From assembly GCF_045310695.1 (NCBI RefSeq), contig NZ_JBJIAA010000001.1, positions 1-64,000 of the forward strand: a stretch of 64,000 bases of DNA. Direction: 5' to 3'. The notes under the pieces were generated by a model that saw only the letters and a program-made list of their open reading frames with translations, had not been told where the DNA came from and searched no databases. Made by a program: the position numbers and the translations under genes. Of the stretch, positions 33,680 to 42,209 are shown one piece after another. The number at the start of each line of letters is the position of its first letter. Positions within the stretch are counted from its first letter, which is position 1. The DNA is from Clostridium_S neuense. GTDB taxonomy: Bacteria; Bacillota; Clostridia; Clostridiales; Clostridiaceae.

Positions 33680-34819
33680 ATGAATGATTTATTTGAAAAA
33701 CTTGGGCTTAATCGTGCCATTTCAGATTCATTAGAAAAAATGGGATTTAAGATACCAACAGCTATACAGGAAAAAGTAATTCCTTTAGCCTTAACAAGCA
33801 AGGATATCATTGGAAAATCAGAAACTGGAACAGGAAAAACTCTTGCATATTTGCTTCCAATCTTTCAGAAAATAGATGCAAGTAAAAGAGAAATGCAAGC
33901 TTTAATACTTGCCCCAACTCATGAACTGGTTATGCAGGTATATAAAACTATCAATTTGTTTTCAGATAATTCAGAGGTTAAAATCACTTCAGCAGCAATA
34001 ATAGGCGATGTAAATATCACAAGACAAATTGAGAAGTTAAAGGAAAAGCCTCACATTATAGTTGGAACTCCCGGCAGAACTTTTGATTTAATTAAAAAAA
34101 GAAAAATTTCAGCTCATACTATAAAGACCATAGTAGTTGACGAGGCTGATGTACTTCTTGATAGTTCTCATATAGACGGAGTAAAGGCAGTTATAAAAAC
34201 AACCTTAAAGGAAAGACAGCTGCTTTTATTTTCTGCAACTATATCAAAGGACACAATTACAGAAGCAAAAAAACTTATGAAAACACCTGAATTTATAAGT
34301 GTAGAAAATAAAAACGAAGTAAATTCCAATATAACTCACTATTATTTCACCTGTGACAGGAGGGATAAAATAGAAATTTTAAGAAAGCTTGTTCACGCAA
34401 TTAACCCAGATAAAGCAATAGTATTCATAAACAAAAGTGATGATATTGAAATAACCACCTCTAAATTAAAGTATCACAAGCTTAAAGCAGAAGGTATTCA
34501 TGGAAGTAACATAAAAGAGGATAGAAAAAAAGTCCTTGAAGCTTTTAGAAATGGTAAAATCAATCTTTTAGTTGCTTCTGATATTGCTGCTCGAGGACTT
34601 GACATAAAAGGTGTAACTCACATATTTAATTTAGATTTGCCCGTAGAACCCATAAATTATTTACACAGGGTTGGAAGATGCGGCAGAGCTTCTACAGAAG
34701 GCACTGCAATAACTATTGCCTCTCCTAATGAAATTAGATTTATAAAAAAATACGAAAAAGCCTTTGATATAAAAATAGCTCATAAGGGCATCTATAAGGG
34801 GAAAATCGTAAACCTATAG
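33680..34819 (+). CDS. DEAD-box RNA helicase (tandem, divergent)
   Basis: 379 residues, a minimal helicase core like its neighbour but more divergent: SETGTGKT, PTHELVMQ (His for Arg in motif Ia), TPGRTFD, DEAD, SAT, ARGLDIKGV and HRVGRCGRAS (Cys for Thr in motif VI). Two nucleotides separate it from the first helicase gene, so the pair is one operon. Confidence 0.9.
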   Translation: MNDLFEKLGLNRAISDSLEKMGFKIPTAIQEKVIPLALTSKDIIGKSETGTGKTLAYLLPIFQKIDASKREMQALILAPTHELVMQVYKTINLFSDNSEVKITSAAIIGDVNITRQIEKLKEKPHIIVGTPGRTFDLIKKRKISAHTIKTIVVDEADVLLDSSHIDGVKAVIKTTLKERQLLLFSATISKDTITEAKKLMKTPEFISVENKNEVNSNITHYYFTCDRRDKIEILRKLVHAINPDKAIVFINKSDDIEITTSKLKYHKLKAEGIHGSNIKEDRKKVLEAFRNGKINLLVASDIAARGLDIKGVTHIFNLDLPVEPINYLHRVGRCGRASTEGTAITIASPNEIRFIKKYEKAFDIKIAHKGIYKGKIVNL

Positions 34820-34863
34820 ACATGATGAAATCTTAAAATTGGTAATAGCAAATTCATCCTTGC

Positions 34864-35103
34864 AAACTGGAATTTGAATCAGAGTACAACTGACAGAGTA
34901 CAGAGCACAGTGAAGGTAGATTTACCTTTTGCTACGCTCAGGTAAATCTTAAAACTTAGTAGTATCAGCTACGCTGAATACTATATTTTAAGCGCTTTGC
35001 GCGCATTAGTTTAAGATTTTTCAAAGCGACAGCGGAGAAAAATCATCCTTCACTGTACTCTGTACTTTGTACTCTGTGCTCTGAGTCAACTTCCAGTTTA
35101 TAG
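34864..35103 (+). repeat. Intergenic repeat, family 2 copy A
   Basis: A core of about 140 bp (34917-35050) matches copies B and C. It is enclosed by self-complementary arms: AAACTGGAA pairs with TTCCAGTTT, and GAGTACAGAGCACAGTGAAGG pairs with repeated TACTCTGT..CTCTG words on the right. The rest of the 326-bp gap (34820-35145) holds nothing else recognised. Confidence 0.7.
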
Positions 35104-35145
35104 GAATGCACTTGATATTAGCCATTTCAACCTTTCCGCTATTAT

Positions 35146-35952
35146 CTATATATTTTCAATCGCCCATTCCACAACATTTTCAATTGCATGTTCATCATTT
35201 GGAGCACAAATATTGCTGCACATGTTAACTAACTTCTTGTTGCCATTTGATACACAAAAGCCATAACCAGCTTCTTTAATCATCTCATAATCGTTCATTT
35301 CATCACCAACAGCAATAATATTTGACATATCCATATCTATAATTTTGCAAAGTTTTTTGATGGCTGAGCCCTTTGAAGTTTTTTCTGGAAGTATTTCAAG
35401 AAAATTTTCACCGCTTCTAATTAAATTTATTTTTTCAAAAATATTTTCAAAGTTTTCTTCTAAATAATCCATCTGATCCTTTTCTCCAACTATAAGAACC
35501 TTTGTCCACTTTTGTTCCCACAAAGTTTCTGGAATATCAAAATAAACATCATAATTTCTATTTTTAAATCTCTTTGAAAATCTGCAAGGACTGTAAATAT
35601 ACGTATTTTCATTGCTGTATATTTCAATTCCCAAGGTATTATCGTACTTTTTAATCTCTTTTACAAGCTCTTTAACCTTTTCTTCAAGTGGTATTTCAAA
35701 TAAAACCGTTTCTTTGTCAAAATCATATATTTTAGCACCATTATAAAGTATTACAGGTATATCCACAGGAAGCTTATCTATATATCTTTTAGCTGATTCT
35801 ACAGTTCTTCCTGTTGCTACACCAAATTTTCCACCGTATTCTTGAAATTTCTTTATGGCCTTTACATTATTCTCTGATATTTTTCTATCATTTCCAATTA
35901 AAGTTCCGTCCATATCTGAAATAAGCAAATATCCTTCAAATCTTTTGTTCAA
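35146..35952 (-). CDS. Cof-type HAD-superfamily phosphatase
   Basis: A 268-residue soluble phosphatase. HAD motif I is ISDMDGTLIG, motif II the Thr in VATGRT, and motif IV GDEMNDYEMI. The cap is type C2, as in sugar-phosphate or FMN phosphatases of the Cof/YidA group. The frame runs 27 codons further up into repeat copy B; the TTG at 35952 with GGGGGTG upstream is preferred. It is flanked on both sides by family 2 repeats. Confidence 0.85.
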   Translation of the reverse strand: MNKRFEGYLLISDMDGTLIGNDRKISENNVKAIKKFQEYGGKFGVATGRTVESAKRYIDKLPVDIPVILYNGAKIYDFDKETVLFEIPLEEKVKELVKEIKKYDNTLGIEIYSNENTYIYSPCRFSKRFKNRNYDVYFDIPETLWEQKWTKVLIVGEKDQMDYLEENFENIFEKINLIRSGENFLEILPEKTSKGSAIKKLCKIIDMDMSNIIAVGDEMNDYEMIKEAGYGFCVSNGNKKLVNMCSNICAPNDEHAIENVVEWAIENI

Positions 35953-36002
35953 CTGAAGTGCACCCCCTACATAATATACATCAATTATATCAAGGTTTAA
36001 AT

Positions 36003-36211
36003 CAATGCACAATTCACATTTCACAATGCGCAATTAAGGATAATTTATCTTTTGCTTCGCTCAGGTAAATCTAGAACTTGATAGCGTCAGCTTCGCTGAG
36101 CAATATATTTTAAACGCTTTGAGCATATTAAGTTTAACATTTTTTGTAGCGCTAGCGGAGAAAAATCATCCTTCATTGTGAATTGTGAATTGCATTAGTT
36201 TACAGTTTATA
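36003..36211 (+). repeat. Intergenic repeat, family 2 copy B
   Basis: The core matches copy A (CTCAGGTAAATCT, TATTTTAAACGCTTTG, AGCGGAGAAAAATCATCCTTCA). The outer arms have a different sequence from copy A but pair with each other: AATGCACAATTCACATTTCACAATG on the left against CATTGTGAATTGTGAATTGCATT on the right. It ends 15 bp from the stop of the next gene. Confidence 0.7.
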
Positions 36212-36225
36212 GGGGTGATTTAGTA

Positions 36226-36891
36226 TTAGAGTCTATCCCACAAGTTACCCAAAACTAGCATTCCACATATTAAAAGTAAAATTATCGAATATATTAGCAG
36301 TATATTATCATCTGAGAGCCTTCTTTTTTCATAATAAATATTTATACTCTTTACGTTATTATTTATATAATCAAAGAACTTTGTATATTTATCATTGTAT
36401 ACACTCATCATGATTGCTCTTTCATTAACAGGTTTTATGCTAATAATACTCTCTCTTTTTCCATTTTGGGTATGCTTAATATACTCAATTTCACTAAACT
36501 TATAATTTTTAACTTTAAGAAAACCAAAAGCATCATTAGCATAAATAACAAAAATTCTTTTATTAGTTGTAATCACAATAGTTTTTGTTCCCCAATCACT
36601 CCAAACACCAGCTGCAAATGCTGAAGGACCTGTAAAGCCAACTGCAACCTTTGTTTCTCTAACTCCATAGGATTCGGTTAAATATATGCATTTTACACTT
36701 TCGTTCTCTAAAAATTGCTCCTCTACCTTTGACAATCCATCATCAAAATTTGCTCGTATATAAATGCTGTCAACCTTATTCTTCATTCTTTTGAGAACAC
36801 TGTCCTGTACTTTCTCACTCTCATATTTTTCAATTTCTTCATTAGAAAAAGTTATATCATTATATGACATTAACAAAGCTCTATTTTCCAT
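36226..36891 (-). CDS. Membrane-anchored protein, candidate anti-sigma factor
   Basis: 221 residues: a charged N-terminal region (1-45), a soluble domain that looks PH-like (VWSDWGTKTIVITTNKRIFVIY), and one C-terminal membrane helix (about 195-215). It lies 12 nt downstream of an ECF sigma factor gene. In such pairs the second gene often encodes a membrane anti-sigma factor, so that role is inferred from position alone; no known anti-sigma domain is recognised. Confidence 0.55.
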   Translation of the reverse strand: MENRALLMSYNDITFSNEEIEKYESEKVQDSVLKRMKNKVDSIYIRANFDDGLSKVEEQFLENESVKCIYLTESYGVRETKVAVGFTGPSAFAAGVWSDWGTKTIVITTNKRIFVIYANDAFGFLKVKNYKFSEIEYIKHTQNGKRESIISIKPVNERAIMMSVYNDKYTKFFDYINNNVKSINIYYEKRRLSDDNILLIYSIILLLICGMLVLGNLWDRL

Positions 36892-36903
36892 AATTTATCA
36901 CTC

Positions 36904-37464
36904 CTATTCAAAATTTATATTTTGTTCTTTGAGGATTTTCTTTAATTTTCTCCGCCCTCGGCTAAGCCTGTTATAAACAGTTATAGAAGTAACATTCATA
37001 CTTTTTGCAATTTCTCTTGTACTATTATCCATAAAATATCGTCTTATAAAAATTTCACTGTCCTCTTTATTTAAATTATCTTTAATTAAATTTATAACTT
37101 GCTTTTTCTTTTCACCTTTCAAATAATCAGCTTCAATATCATAGTTTAATTTAATTTTTAAATTATCTATATCAACATTATTATTTGATTTGCTGCTGCG
37201 CTTTTTATAGGTAAGCGCTTTATTTTTAGCAATAGCAACAATCCACCATTTAAAATTCCCCTTTTCTTTAGAAAAACAATCAACGTTCTTCCAAAGACAC
37301 ATAAGCACATCATCTTCACATTCATTAATACTTTCATAATCATCTTTGAGTATAAAAAATATAGTATTGTGAATTATAGTTCCATATTTATTAATCAGTT
37401 TGGTTAGTGCATACTTATCTTTTTTAAGTATGCCATCAATAATTTCTTCATCCTCAATCACCAA
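36904..37464 (-). CDS. ECF-type RNA polymerase sigma factor
   Basis: A 186-residue sigma-70-family protein with region 2 (about 20-90, containing CEDDVLMCLWKNVDCF and WWIVAIAKNKALTYKK) and region 4 (helix-turn-helix STREIAKSMNVTSITVYNRLSRGRRKLK). A GTG overlapping the AGGAGG makes the annotated longest start unlikely; the TTG at 37464 is correctly spaced. It directs RNA polymerase to a small set of promoters, unknown here. Confidence 0.88.
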   Translation of the reverse strand: MVIEDEEIIDGILKKDKYALTKLINKYGTIIHNTIFFILKDDYESINECEDDVLMCLWKNVDCFSKEKGNFKWWIVAIAKNKALTYKKRSSKSNNNVDIDNLKIKLNYDIEADYLKGEKKKQVINLIKDNLNKEDSEIFIRRYFMDNSTREIAKSMNVTSITVYNRLSRGRRKLKKILKEQNINFE

Positions 37465-37539
37465 GCTAACCACCTCCTGTTTTGTCCTACACTATATATA
37501 CTTCACAAGGTAAATTTTTCTGTCATAGCCTTTTCAAAA

Positions 37540-37573
37540 AAACAAAAAAAATACCGCATAAATTACTGCGGCA
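37540..37573 (-). terminator. Terminator of the hydroxyacid dehydrogenase operon
   Basis: TGCCGCA pairs with TGCGGTA around a 7-8 nt loop on the minus strand and is followed by a run of eight T. Confidence 0.8.
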
Positions 37574-37585
37574 TATATATGTGGT

Positions 37586-38560
37586 CTACTTATTTACCAC
37601 ATTAATAGGATTTCCTTCAATATATTTTTTTAGATTATCTTCTGCAATATCCATTAATCTTTGTCTTGCTTCTTTAGCTGCCCATGCAATGTGTGGAGTT
37701 ATTATGCAGTTTTTTGCATATCTTAATGGATTATCCTTTTTTATAGGCTCTGTAGATACAACATCAACTGCTGCCGCATATACTTTTCCACTTTCAAGCG
37801 CATCACAAAGATCTTTTTCCACAATTAATCCACCTCTTGCAGTATTTATGATAATAACTCCATCCTTCATTTTTGATATTGAGGCCTTATTTATCATTCC
37901 TTTGTTATTATCAAGAAGTGGACAATGAAGAGAAATTACGTCTGCTTTAGAGAATAGTGTGTCTAAGTCCACAAACTTCATATTATCATTTTCGAGAGAA
38001 TACATTGGATGAGGCGTAAAAACAAGAAGTTTCATACCTAAAGCTTCTGCTGCCTTTGCCATAGCCTTACCTATGCTGCCGTATCCAACTATGCCCATTG
38101 TCTTTCCGCAAAGTTCAATAATAGGCTTTTTCCAGTAACAAAAATCTGCACAGTTTTCCCATTCACCATCATGTACAGATTTATTATGAAATCCAACACC
38201 ATCACAGATTTCAAGCAAAAGTGCTATGGACATTTGAACAACAGATTGAGTTCCATAAGCCGGGATATTTGTAACTACAATTCCTTTTTCTTTCGCTGCC
38301 TTTAAATCCACAACATTATATCCTGTAGCAAGTACCCCTATGTATTTCAAATTAGGAAGTTTATCAATTATTTCTCTTGTCATAGGAGTTTTATTAGTAA
38401 AAATAACTTCTGCTCCCTTTGCTCTCTCAATTATTTTTTCTTCATCTTTTCCGGTATAATCTGTTCTATCATATACAGTAAACTCTCCAAGCATTTCTAT
38501 TCCCTTCCAGGATAAATCTCCTGGATTTAAAGTGCAACCATCTAAAACAACAATTTTCAT
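37586..38560 (-). CDS. D-2-hydroxyacid dehydrogenase
   Basis: A 324-residue NAD-dependent dehydrogenase. The Rossmann motif is GYGSIGKAM. The catalytic set is Arg in NTARGG, Glu in STEPI and His in TPHIAW, as in hydroxypyruvate/glycerate reductases. The ATG at 38560 has AAGGAGG upstream; the longer frame does not. It is the last gene of a three-gene operon with a DeoR regulator and an isomerase-like protein, so it probably oxidises or reduces a sugar-derived 2-hydroxyacid. Confidence 0.88.
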   Translation of the reverse strand: MKIVVLDGCTLNPGDLSWKGIEMLGEFTVYDRTDYTGKDEEKIIERAKGAEVIFTNKTPMTREIIDKLPNLKYIGVLATGYNVVDLKAAKEKGIVVTNIPAYGTQSVVQMSIALLLEICDGVGFHNKSVHDGEWENCADFCYWKKPIIELCGKTMGIVGYGSIGKAMAKAAEALGMKLLVFTPHPMYSLENDNMKFVDLDTLFSKADVISLHCPLLDNNKGMINKASISKMKDGVIIINTARGGLIVEKDLCDALESGKVYAAAVDVVSTEPIKKDNPLRYAKNCIITPHIAWAAKEARQRLMDIAEDNLKKYIEGNPINVVNK

Positions 38561-38574
38561 ATATTTTGTCCTCC

Positions 38575-39486
38575 TTAAACTCTTGCCCAAGCTTCATTAA
38601 GTACTTTTTTTGCTCCTTCTATTACAGCTTCTGGATTTTCATCTTTATAAGGTTTAATCTCAAAGCTTACTATTGGTGGATTTTCTTTATTCAAAACCCC
38701 TATAAACTTTAATATTCTTAAATATTCCGTGAGCTCTTCAACATCACATTCGCTGTTTGGAAAACCAAATCTAGGATGCTGGTCTCCATAGCCCTCCATA
38801 CTTGGATCTTTAATTACGCAATTCCCCATATGAGCATGAAGTATATATTCTTTAACTGGTAATATTGATTCTTCTATAGTTTCATGTAAAAGTGGAATAT
38901 GGCTCAAATCAACTATAAGTCCAAAATTATCATACTCACTTTTTATTTCCTCCGCAAATATTTTTGCAAGCTTTGCTGGTCCTATGAGTGCTTTTTTATC
39001 TACATCATAATCAAATACTTCAAGAAGTACATTTATGTCTCCTTTTGATTTCGCATATTTACAAAGTTCCTTTGTGGAATCAACCAATGCATCAAAAGCC
39101 TCACTTTTTTTATCTAAATTATATTTACCACTTAAAAAAGCAAAACCTTTAGCCTTCATTTCATAAGCTTCATCGATTCCATCTTTAAGTGTTTTTAATG
39201 CTTCAAGTCTTTTTTCTCCATTTAAGTCATTTATATTAAGTCCTGTAGTTAGGAGTCTTGGTTGTGCTCCATAAGCTACTGCAAGCTTTGCCTTTTCAAT
39301 TATCTTCTTAGCATTATTCCTTACATCTTTGTCTTTTATCCAGGTAATTTCAACAGCATCAAAGTAATCATCTTCTGCTATTTTTTTAAGAGTTTCTTCT
39401 ATTGGACCTTCACCGCTGCCGCATTCTGGATATGCCATAAAGTGAATTAACCCAACCTTCATATATTTATGTATTGATTCGTCCAT
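38575..39486 (-). CDS. Sugar phosphate isomerase/epimerase-like TIM-barrel protein
   Basis: 303 residues of the xylose-isomerase-like AP-endonuclease-2 superfamily. Metal ligands are visible as Glu in VLLEVFD, Asp-His in VDLSHIP and His in LHAHMGN, with a late Glu in SFEIKP. Relatives isomerise or epimerise sugars or inositols. The ATG has AAGGAGG 8 nt upstream. It sits between the DeoR gene (12 nt) and the dehydrogenase (14 nt). Confidence 0.8.
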   Translation of the reverse strand: MDESIHKYMKVGLIHFMAYPECGSGEGPIEETLKKIAEDDYFDAVEITWIKDKDVRNNAKKIIEKAKLAVAYGAQPRLLTTGLNINDLNGEKRLEALKTLKDGIDEAYEMKAKGFAFLSGKYNLDKKSEAFDALVDSTKELCKYAKSKGDINVLLEVFDYDVDKKALIGPAKLAKIFAEEIKSEYDNFGLIVDLSHIPLLHETIEESILPVKEYILHAHMGNCVIKDPSMEGYGDQHPRFGFPNSECDVEELTEYLRILKFIGVLNKENPPIVSFEIKPYKDENPEAVIEGAKKVLNEAWARV

Positions 39487-39498
39487 AGTTTTTCCTCC

Positions 39499-40263
39499 TT
39501 AAGCTATTATGACCTTTACAATTTTTTCGTACTTTTTTTTCAATCCTTCATCAATATCTTTATCCGTAATAATTGCAGTTACATCCTTTAAATTATAGAA
39601 ACTAAAAAAATCCTCCTTTTCAAGTTTAGTACTGTCACAAATTATATATCTTTTTGCTGCATTATCCATTATTATTTTCTGGCAGACCCCCTCCTCTTCA
39701 TTAGAGGTTGTTATATTATCGTTGTAAATGCCATTAGTTCCAACAAAGGCTATTTTGACTCTCATGCTTTTTAAAATTTCATTAGTAAAGCTTCCAACAA
39801 AGACATCTGTATGATAACGATATCTACCACCTACCAATATGATTTCATATCTTTTATCCTCTTTAAATCTCAAAAATACAGGCATTGAATTAGTTATTAC
39901 CTTAGCATATGGAATATTTAAGTAGTCATATATTAGTTCGTTCGTAGTTCCTGGACCTATATATATTATATCTCCTTCTTCTACCATGCTTGCTGCAACC
40001 TTAGCAATATACTTCTTTTGTTCTATATTTATTTTTCTTTTTTCATTGCTTGAAAGTTCTCTAAAATTCGTTTTAACAGGCTTTTCTATTTTTTTTGCTC
40101 CGCCGTAAATTCTCTTTAAAAGCCCTTTTTCTTCAAGAACCTTTAAATCTCTTCTTATAGTTATTTCAGTTACCCCAAGTTTTTCATTTATATCCGTAAT
40201 TTTTATTATATTGTTTTCGTTTAGCATATCTAGTATTTTTTGAAATCGTTCTTCCTTTAACAT
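39499..40263 (-). CDS. DeoR-family transcriptional regulator
   Basis: 254 residues: an N-terminal DeoR helix-turn-helix (ITDINEKLGVTEITIRRDLKVLEEKGLL) and a C-terminal sugar-phosphate sensor domain. It is about 75% identical by eye to the LacR-like protein at 43386-44150, so it is a recent paralog. The ATG at 40263 is preferred over a TTG 6 nt upstream because of GGAGG spacing. It heads the operon with the isomerase and dehydrogenase genes, and a 14-bp word in its promoter is shared with lacR. Confidence 0.88.
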   Translation of the reverse strand: MLKEERFQKILDMLNENNIIKITDINEKLGVTEITIRRDLKVLEEKGLLKRIYGGAKKIEKPVKTNFRELSSNEKRKINIEQKKYIAKVAASMVEEGDIIYIGPGTTNELIYDYLNIPYAKVITNSMPVFLRFKEDKRYEIILVGGRYRYHTDVFVGSFTNEILKSMRVKIAFVGTNGIYNDNITTSNEEEGVCQKIIMDNAAKRYIICDSTKLEKEDFFSFYNLKDVTAIITDKDIDEGLKKKYEKIVKVIIA

Positions 40264-40297
40264 ATCCAATCCTCCAAAAATAGAATAATTGTATGCT

Positions 40298-40311
40298 TAT
40301 ATATTATCACT
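40298..40311 (-). promoter_or_regulatory. Operator word shared by both DeoR genes
   Basis: TATATATTATCACT, identical at 44207-44220 upstream of lacR. It lies 35 bp before this regulator's start, consistent with autoregulation or cross-regulation. Confidence 0.5.
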
Positions 40312-40346
40312 TATAATTAACAATTTTAATATACATAGATAAAAAA

Positions 40347-40383
40347 TGTAACCTTTATTATATATTTTATAATAAAGGTTACA
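40347..40383 (-). terminator. Terminator of the lacABDC-type operon
   Basis: A perfect 16-bp stem (40347-40362 with 40368-40383) followed on the minus strand by T6, 9 nt after the lacC stop codon. Confidence 0.85.
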
Positions 40384-40391
40384 CTAAAAAA

Positions 40392-41318
40392 TTATATTCT
40401 TTGTATTTTTACCTTTTCCATTATCTCATTAACTGTTTTCATTTCAACCCAGCCATTCTCTTTTATCATAGCATTGGCTGTACCGCAGGCTGCCCCCAAG
40501 GCTATAATTTTTTCTATTGGATAATTTCTTTCAATTCCAACGGCAAAGCCTCCAACGAGAGAATCACCTGAACCCACAGGATTTACAGCCTTTACTTTTG
40601 GTATTGTTACTTTAAATATATTTCCGTTAAAACATACTAAAGAGCCCTGTGCGCCTAAAGAAACAATTACACACTTAATTCCACTTTGATTTAGAGTTTT
40701 TATATGCTTCAATATATCTTTTTCATCTATTACTGCTTTTCCTGTAAGCATCTCAAGCTCGTCCTTGTTCGGTTTTATCAAAAATGGCTTAGCCTTTATT
40801 CCTTCTTTTAGCAATTCACCGCTTGTATCTAAAAGAAACTTTTTATCTGCTCTATTAGCCTTTTCTATAAGCTTTGCATATATATTAGCTTCAATATTTT
40901 TAGGCACACTGCCTGAAGCCACTATAACATCCGAATTTACCAATAAATTATCATACATATTTATAAATATACTTTTTTCTTCCTCTGTAACAAATGGTCC
41001 AGGTTCAAGAACTTCTGTCTGAACTAAATCATCAGTTATAAAAGCTAAACATTCTCTAGTTGTCCCTGATATTTTCACAAAATTGCTCTTAATTCCAATT
41101 TCCTTTAACCTGTTTTCAATAAATTCACCAGTTGTTCCACCTAAAAATCCTGTAGTAATAATATCTTCACCTAGTATATGTGCTATATTTGCAACATGAA
41201 GTCCCTTTCCTCCTGCTGCACTGTAAACTCCTTTAGCACGCATTACTTTCCCTTTAATTATATCCTGTATCTCATACCTCTTATCAACAGAAGCATTGAG
41301 ATTTATAATTGTAATCAA
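40392..41318 (-). CDS. lacC: Tagatose-6-phosphate kinase
   Basis: 308 residues of the PfkB/ribokinase family, the hexose-phosphate kinase branch. Motifs are GGKGLHVA near the N-terminus and the catalytic NPVGSGDSLVGG near the C-terminus. It phosphorylates tagatose-6-phosphate to tagatose-1,6-bisphosphate. The TTG start overlaps the aldolase stop by 4 nt. By sequence alone 1-phosphofructokinase is possible, but the operon with lacA, lacB and the aldolase decides for LacC. Confidence 0.85.
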   Translation of the reverse strand: MITIINLNASVDKRYEIQDIIKGKVMRAKGVYSAAGGKGLHVANIAHILGEDIITTGFLGGTTGEFIENRLKEIGIKSNFVKISGTTRECLAFITDDLVQTEVLEPGPFVTEEEKSIFINMYDNLLVNSDVIVASGSVPKNIEANIYAKLIEKANRADKKFLLDTSGELLKEGIKAKPFLIKPNKDELEMLTGKAVIDEKDILKHIKTLNQSGIKCVIVSLGAQGSLVCFNGNIFKVTIPKVKAVNPVGSGDSLVGGFAVGIERNYPIEKIIALGAACGTANAMIKENGWVEMKTVNEIMEKVKIQRI

Positions 41319-42169
41319 GCTTTTCCTTCACTTCCACACATCTTAATTTTCTTAATAACAATTTCTTTCATAGCTTCTTTTCCAGGAGTCATATAGTGTC
41401 TTGGATCATTTGCATCTGGATTTTCCTTAAAGTATTCTTTTACTGCATTAGAAAAAGGTATTTTAAGATCTGTTGCAATATTTACTTTACATATTCCAAA
41501 TTTAATTGCCAGTTTAACTAAATCCTCTGGTACATCTGAAGCTCCATGAAGCACTAAAGGCACGGACACTTTTTCTCTTATTTCTTTAAGTCTATCAAAG
41601 TCAAGTTTTGGCTCTCCTTTGTACAAACCATGAGCAGTGCCTATTGCAACTGCAAGTGAATCAATTCCAGTTTTATCTACAAACTCTTTTGCAGCATCCG
41701 GATTTGTATAAACAGCAGCTTTATCGTCTACAACCACATTTTCTTCTCTGCCGCCAAGCATTCCAAGTTCAGCTTCCACAACAGTGCCATTCAAATGCGC
41801 ATATTCAACAACTTCTCTTGTAACTTTAATGTTATCTTCAAAAGACATTCTTGATGCATCTATCATAGCTGATGTAAATCCAACATCAATGCAGTGTTTA
41901 AGCCTCTCTACGTTTTCAAAATGATCTAAATGCATTGCTATTGGTATATTTGAGTGTTTTGCTGCTGCTGATTTAGCAATTGCAATCAAATAATCCTCTC
42001 CACTATAATCTATAGTTCCAGGAGTTCCTGCAATTATTACTGGAGAATTTAATTCTGCAGCCGTTTCAACTACAACTCTAAATGTTTCAAGATTGTGTAT
42101 GTTAAATGCTGGTACTGCATAATGTTCTTTCTGTGCTTTAACCAATAATCCTTTCGTTGTAACTAACAT
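41315..42169 (-). CDS. gatY: Class II tagatose-bisphosphate aldolase (GatY/KbaY type)
   Basis: 284 residues. Class II, zinc-dependent: zinc His in HLDHFE, GTAHGLYKG and LHGASD, with NIATDLK for phosphate binding. It cleaves tagatose-1,6-bisphosphate to dihydroxyacetone phosphate and glyceraldehyde-3-phosphate. Classical lactose operons of streptococci use the unrelated class I LacD, so this is a substitution of enzyme class within the same pathway. A fructose-bisphosphate aldolase role is the alternative. Confidence 0.82.
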   Translation of the reverse strand: MLVTTKGLLVKAQKEHYAVPAFNIHNLETFRVVVETAAELNSPVIIAGTPGTIDYSGEDYLIAIAKSAAAKHSNIPIAMHLDHFENVERLKHCIDVGFTSAMIDASRMSFEDNIKVTREVVEYAHLNGTVVEAELGMLGGREENVVVDDKAAVYTNPDAAKEFVDKTGIDSLAVAIGTAHGLYKGEPKLDFDRLKEIREKVSVPLVLHGASDVPEDLVKLAIKFGICKVNIATDLKIPFSNAVKEYFKENPDANDPRHYMTPGKEAMKEIVIKKIKMCGSEGKA

Positions 42170-42209
42170 ACCTTAACACCTTCTTATTGTAATTATTTAA
42201 ATTTTCTAA

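Noticed and set aside
35953..36033. N-terminal extension of the HAD phosphatase.
   Set aside because: The codons come from repeat copy B (CAATTCACA words), and a good site precedes the TTG at 35952.
34864..36211. Short tandem words (TACTCTG, CAATTCACA) considered as a CRISPR array.
   Set aside because: Units are 7-11 bp with no spacers; they are stem arms of family 2 repeats.
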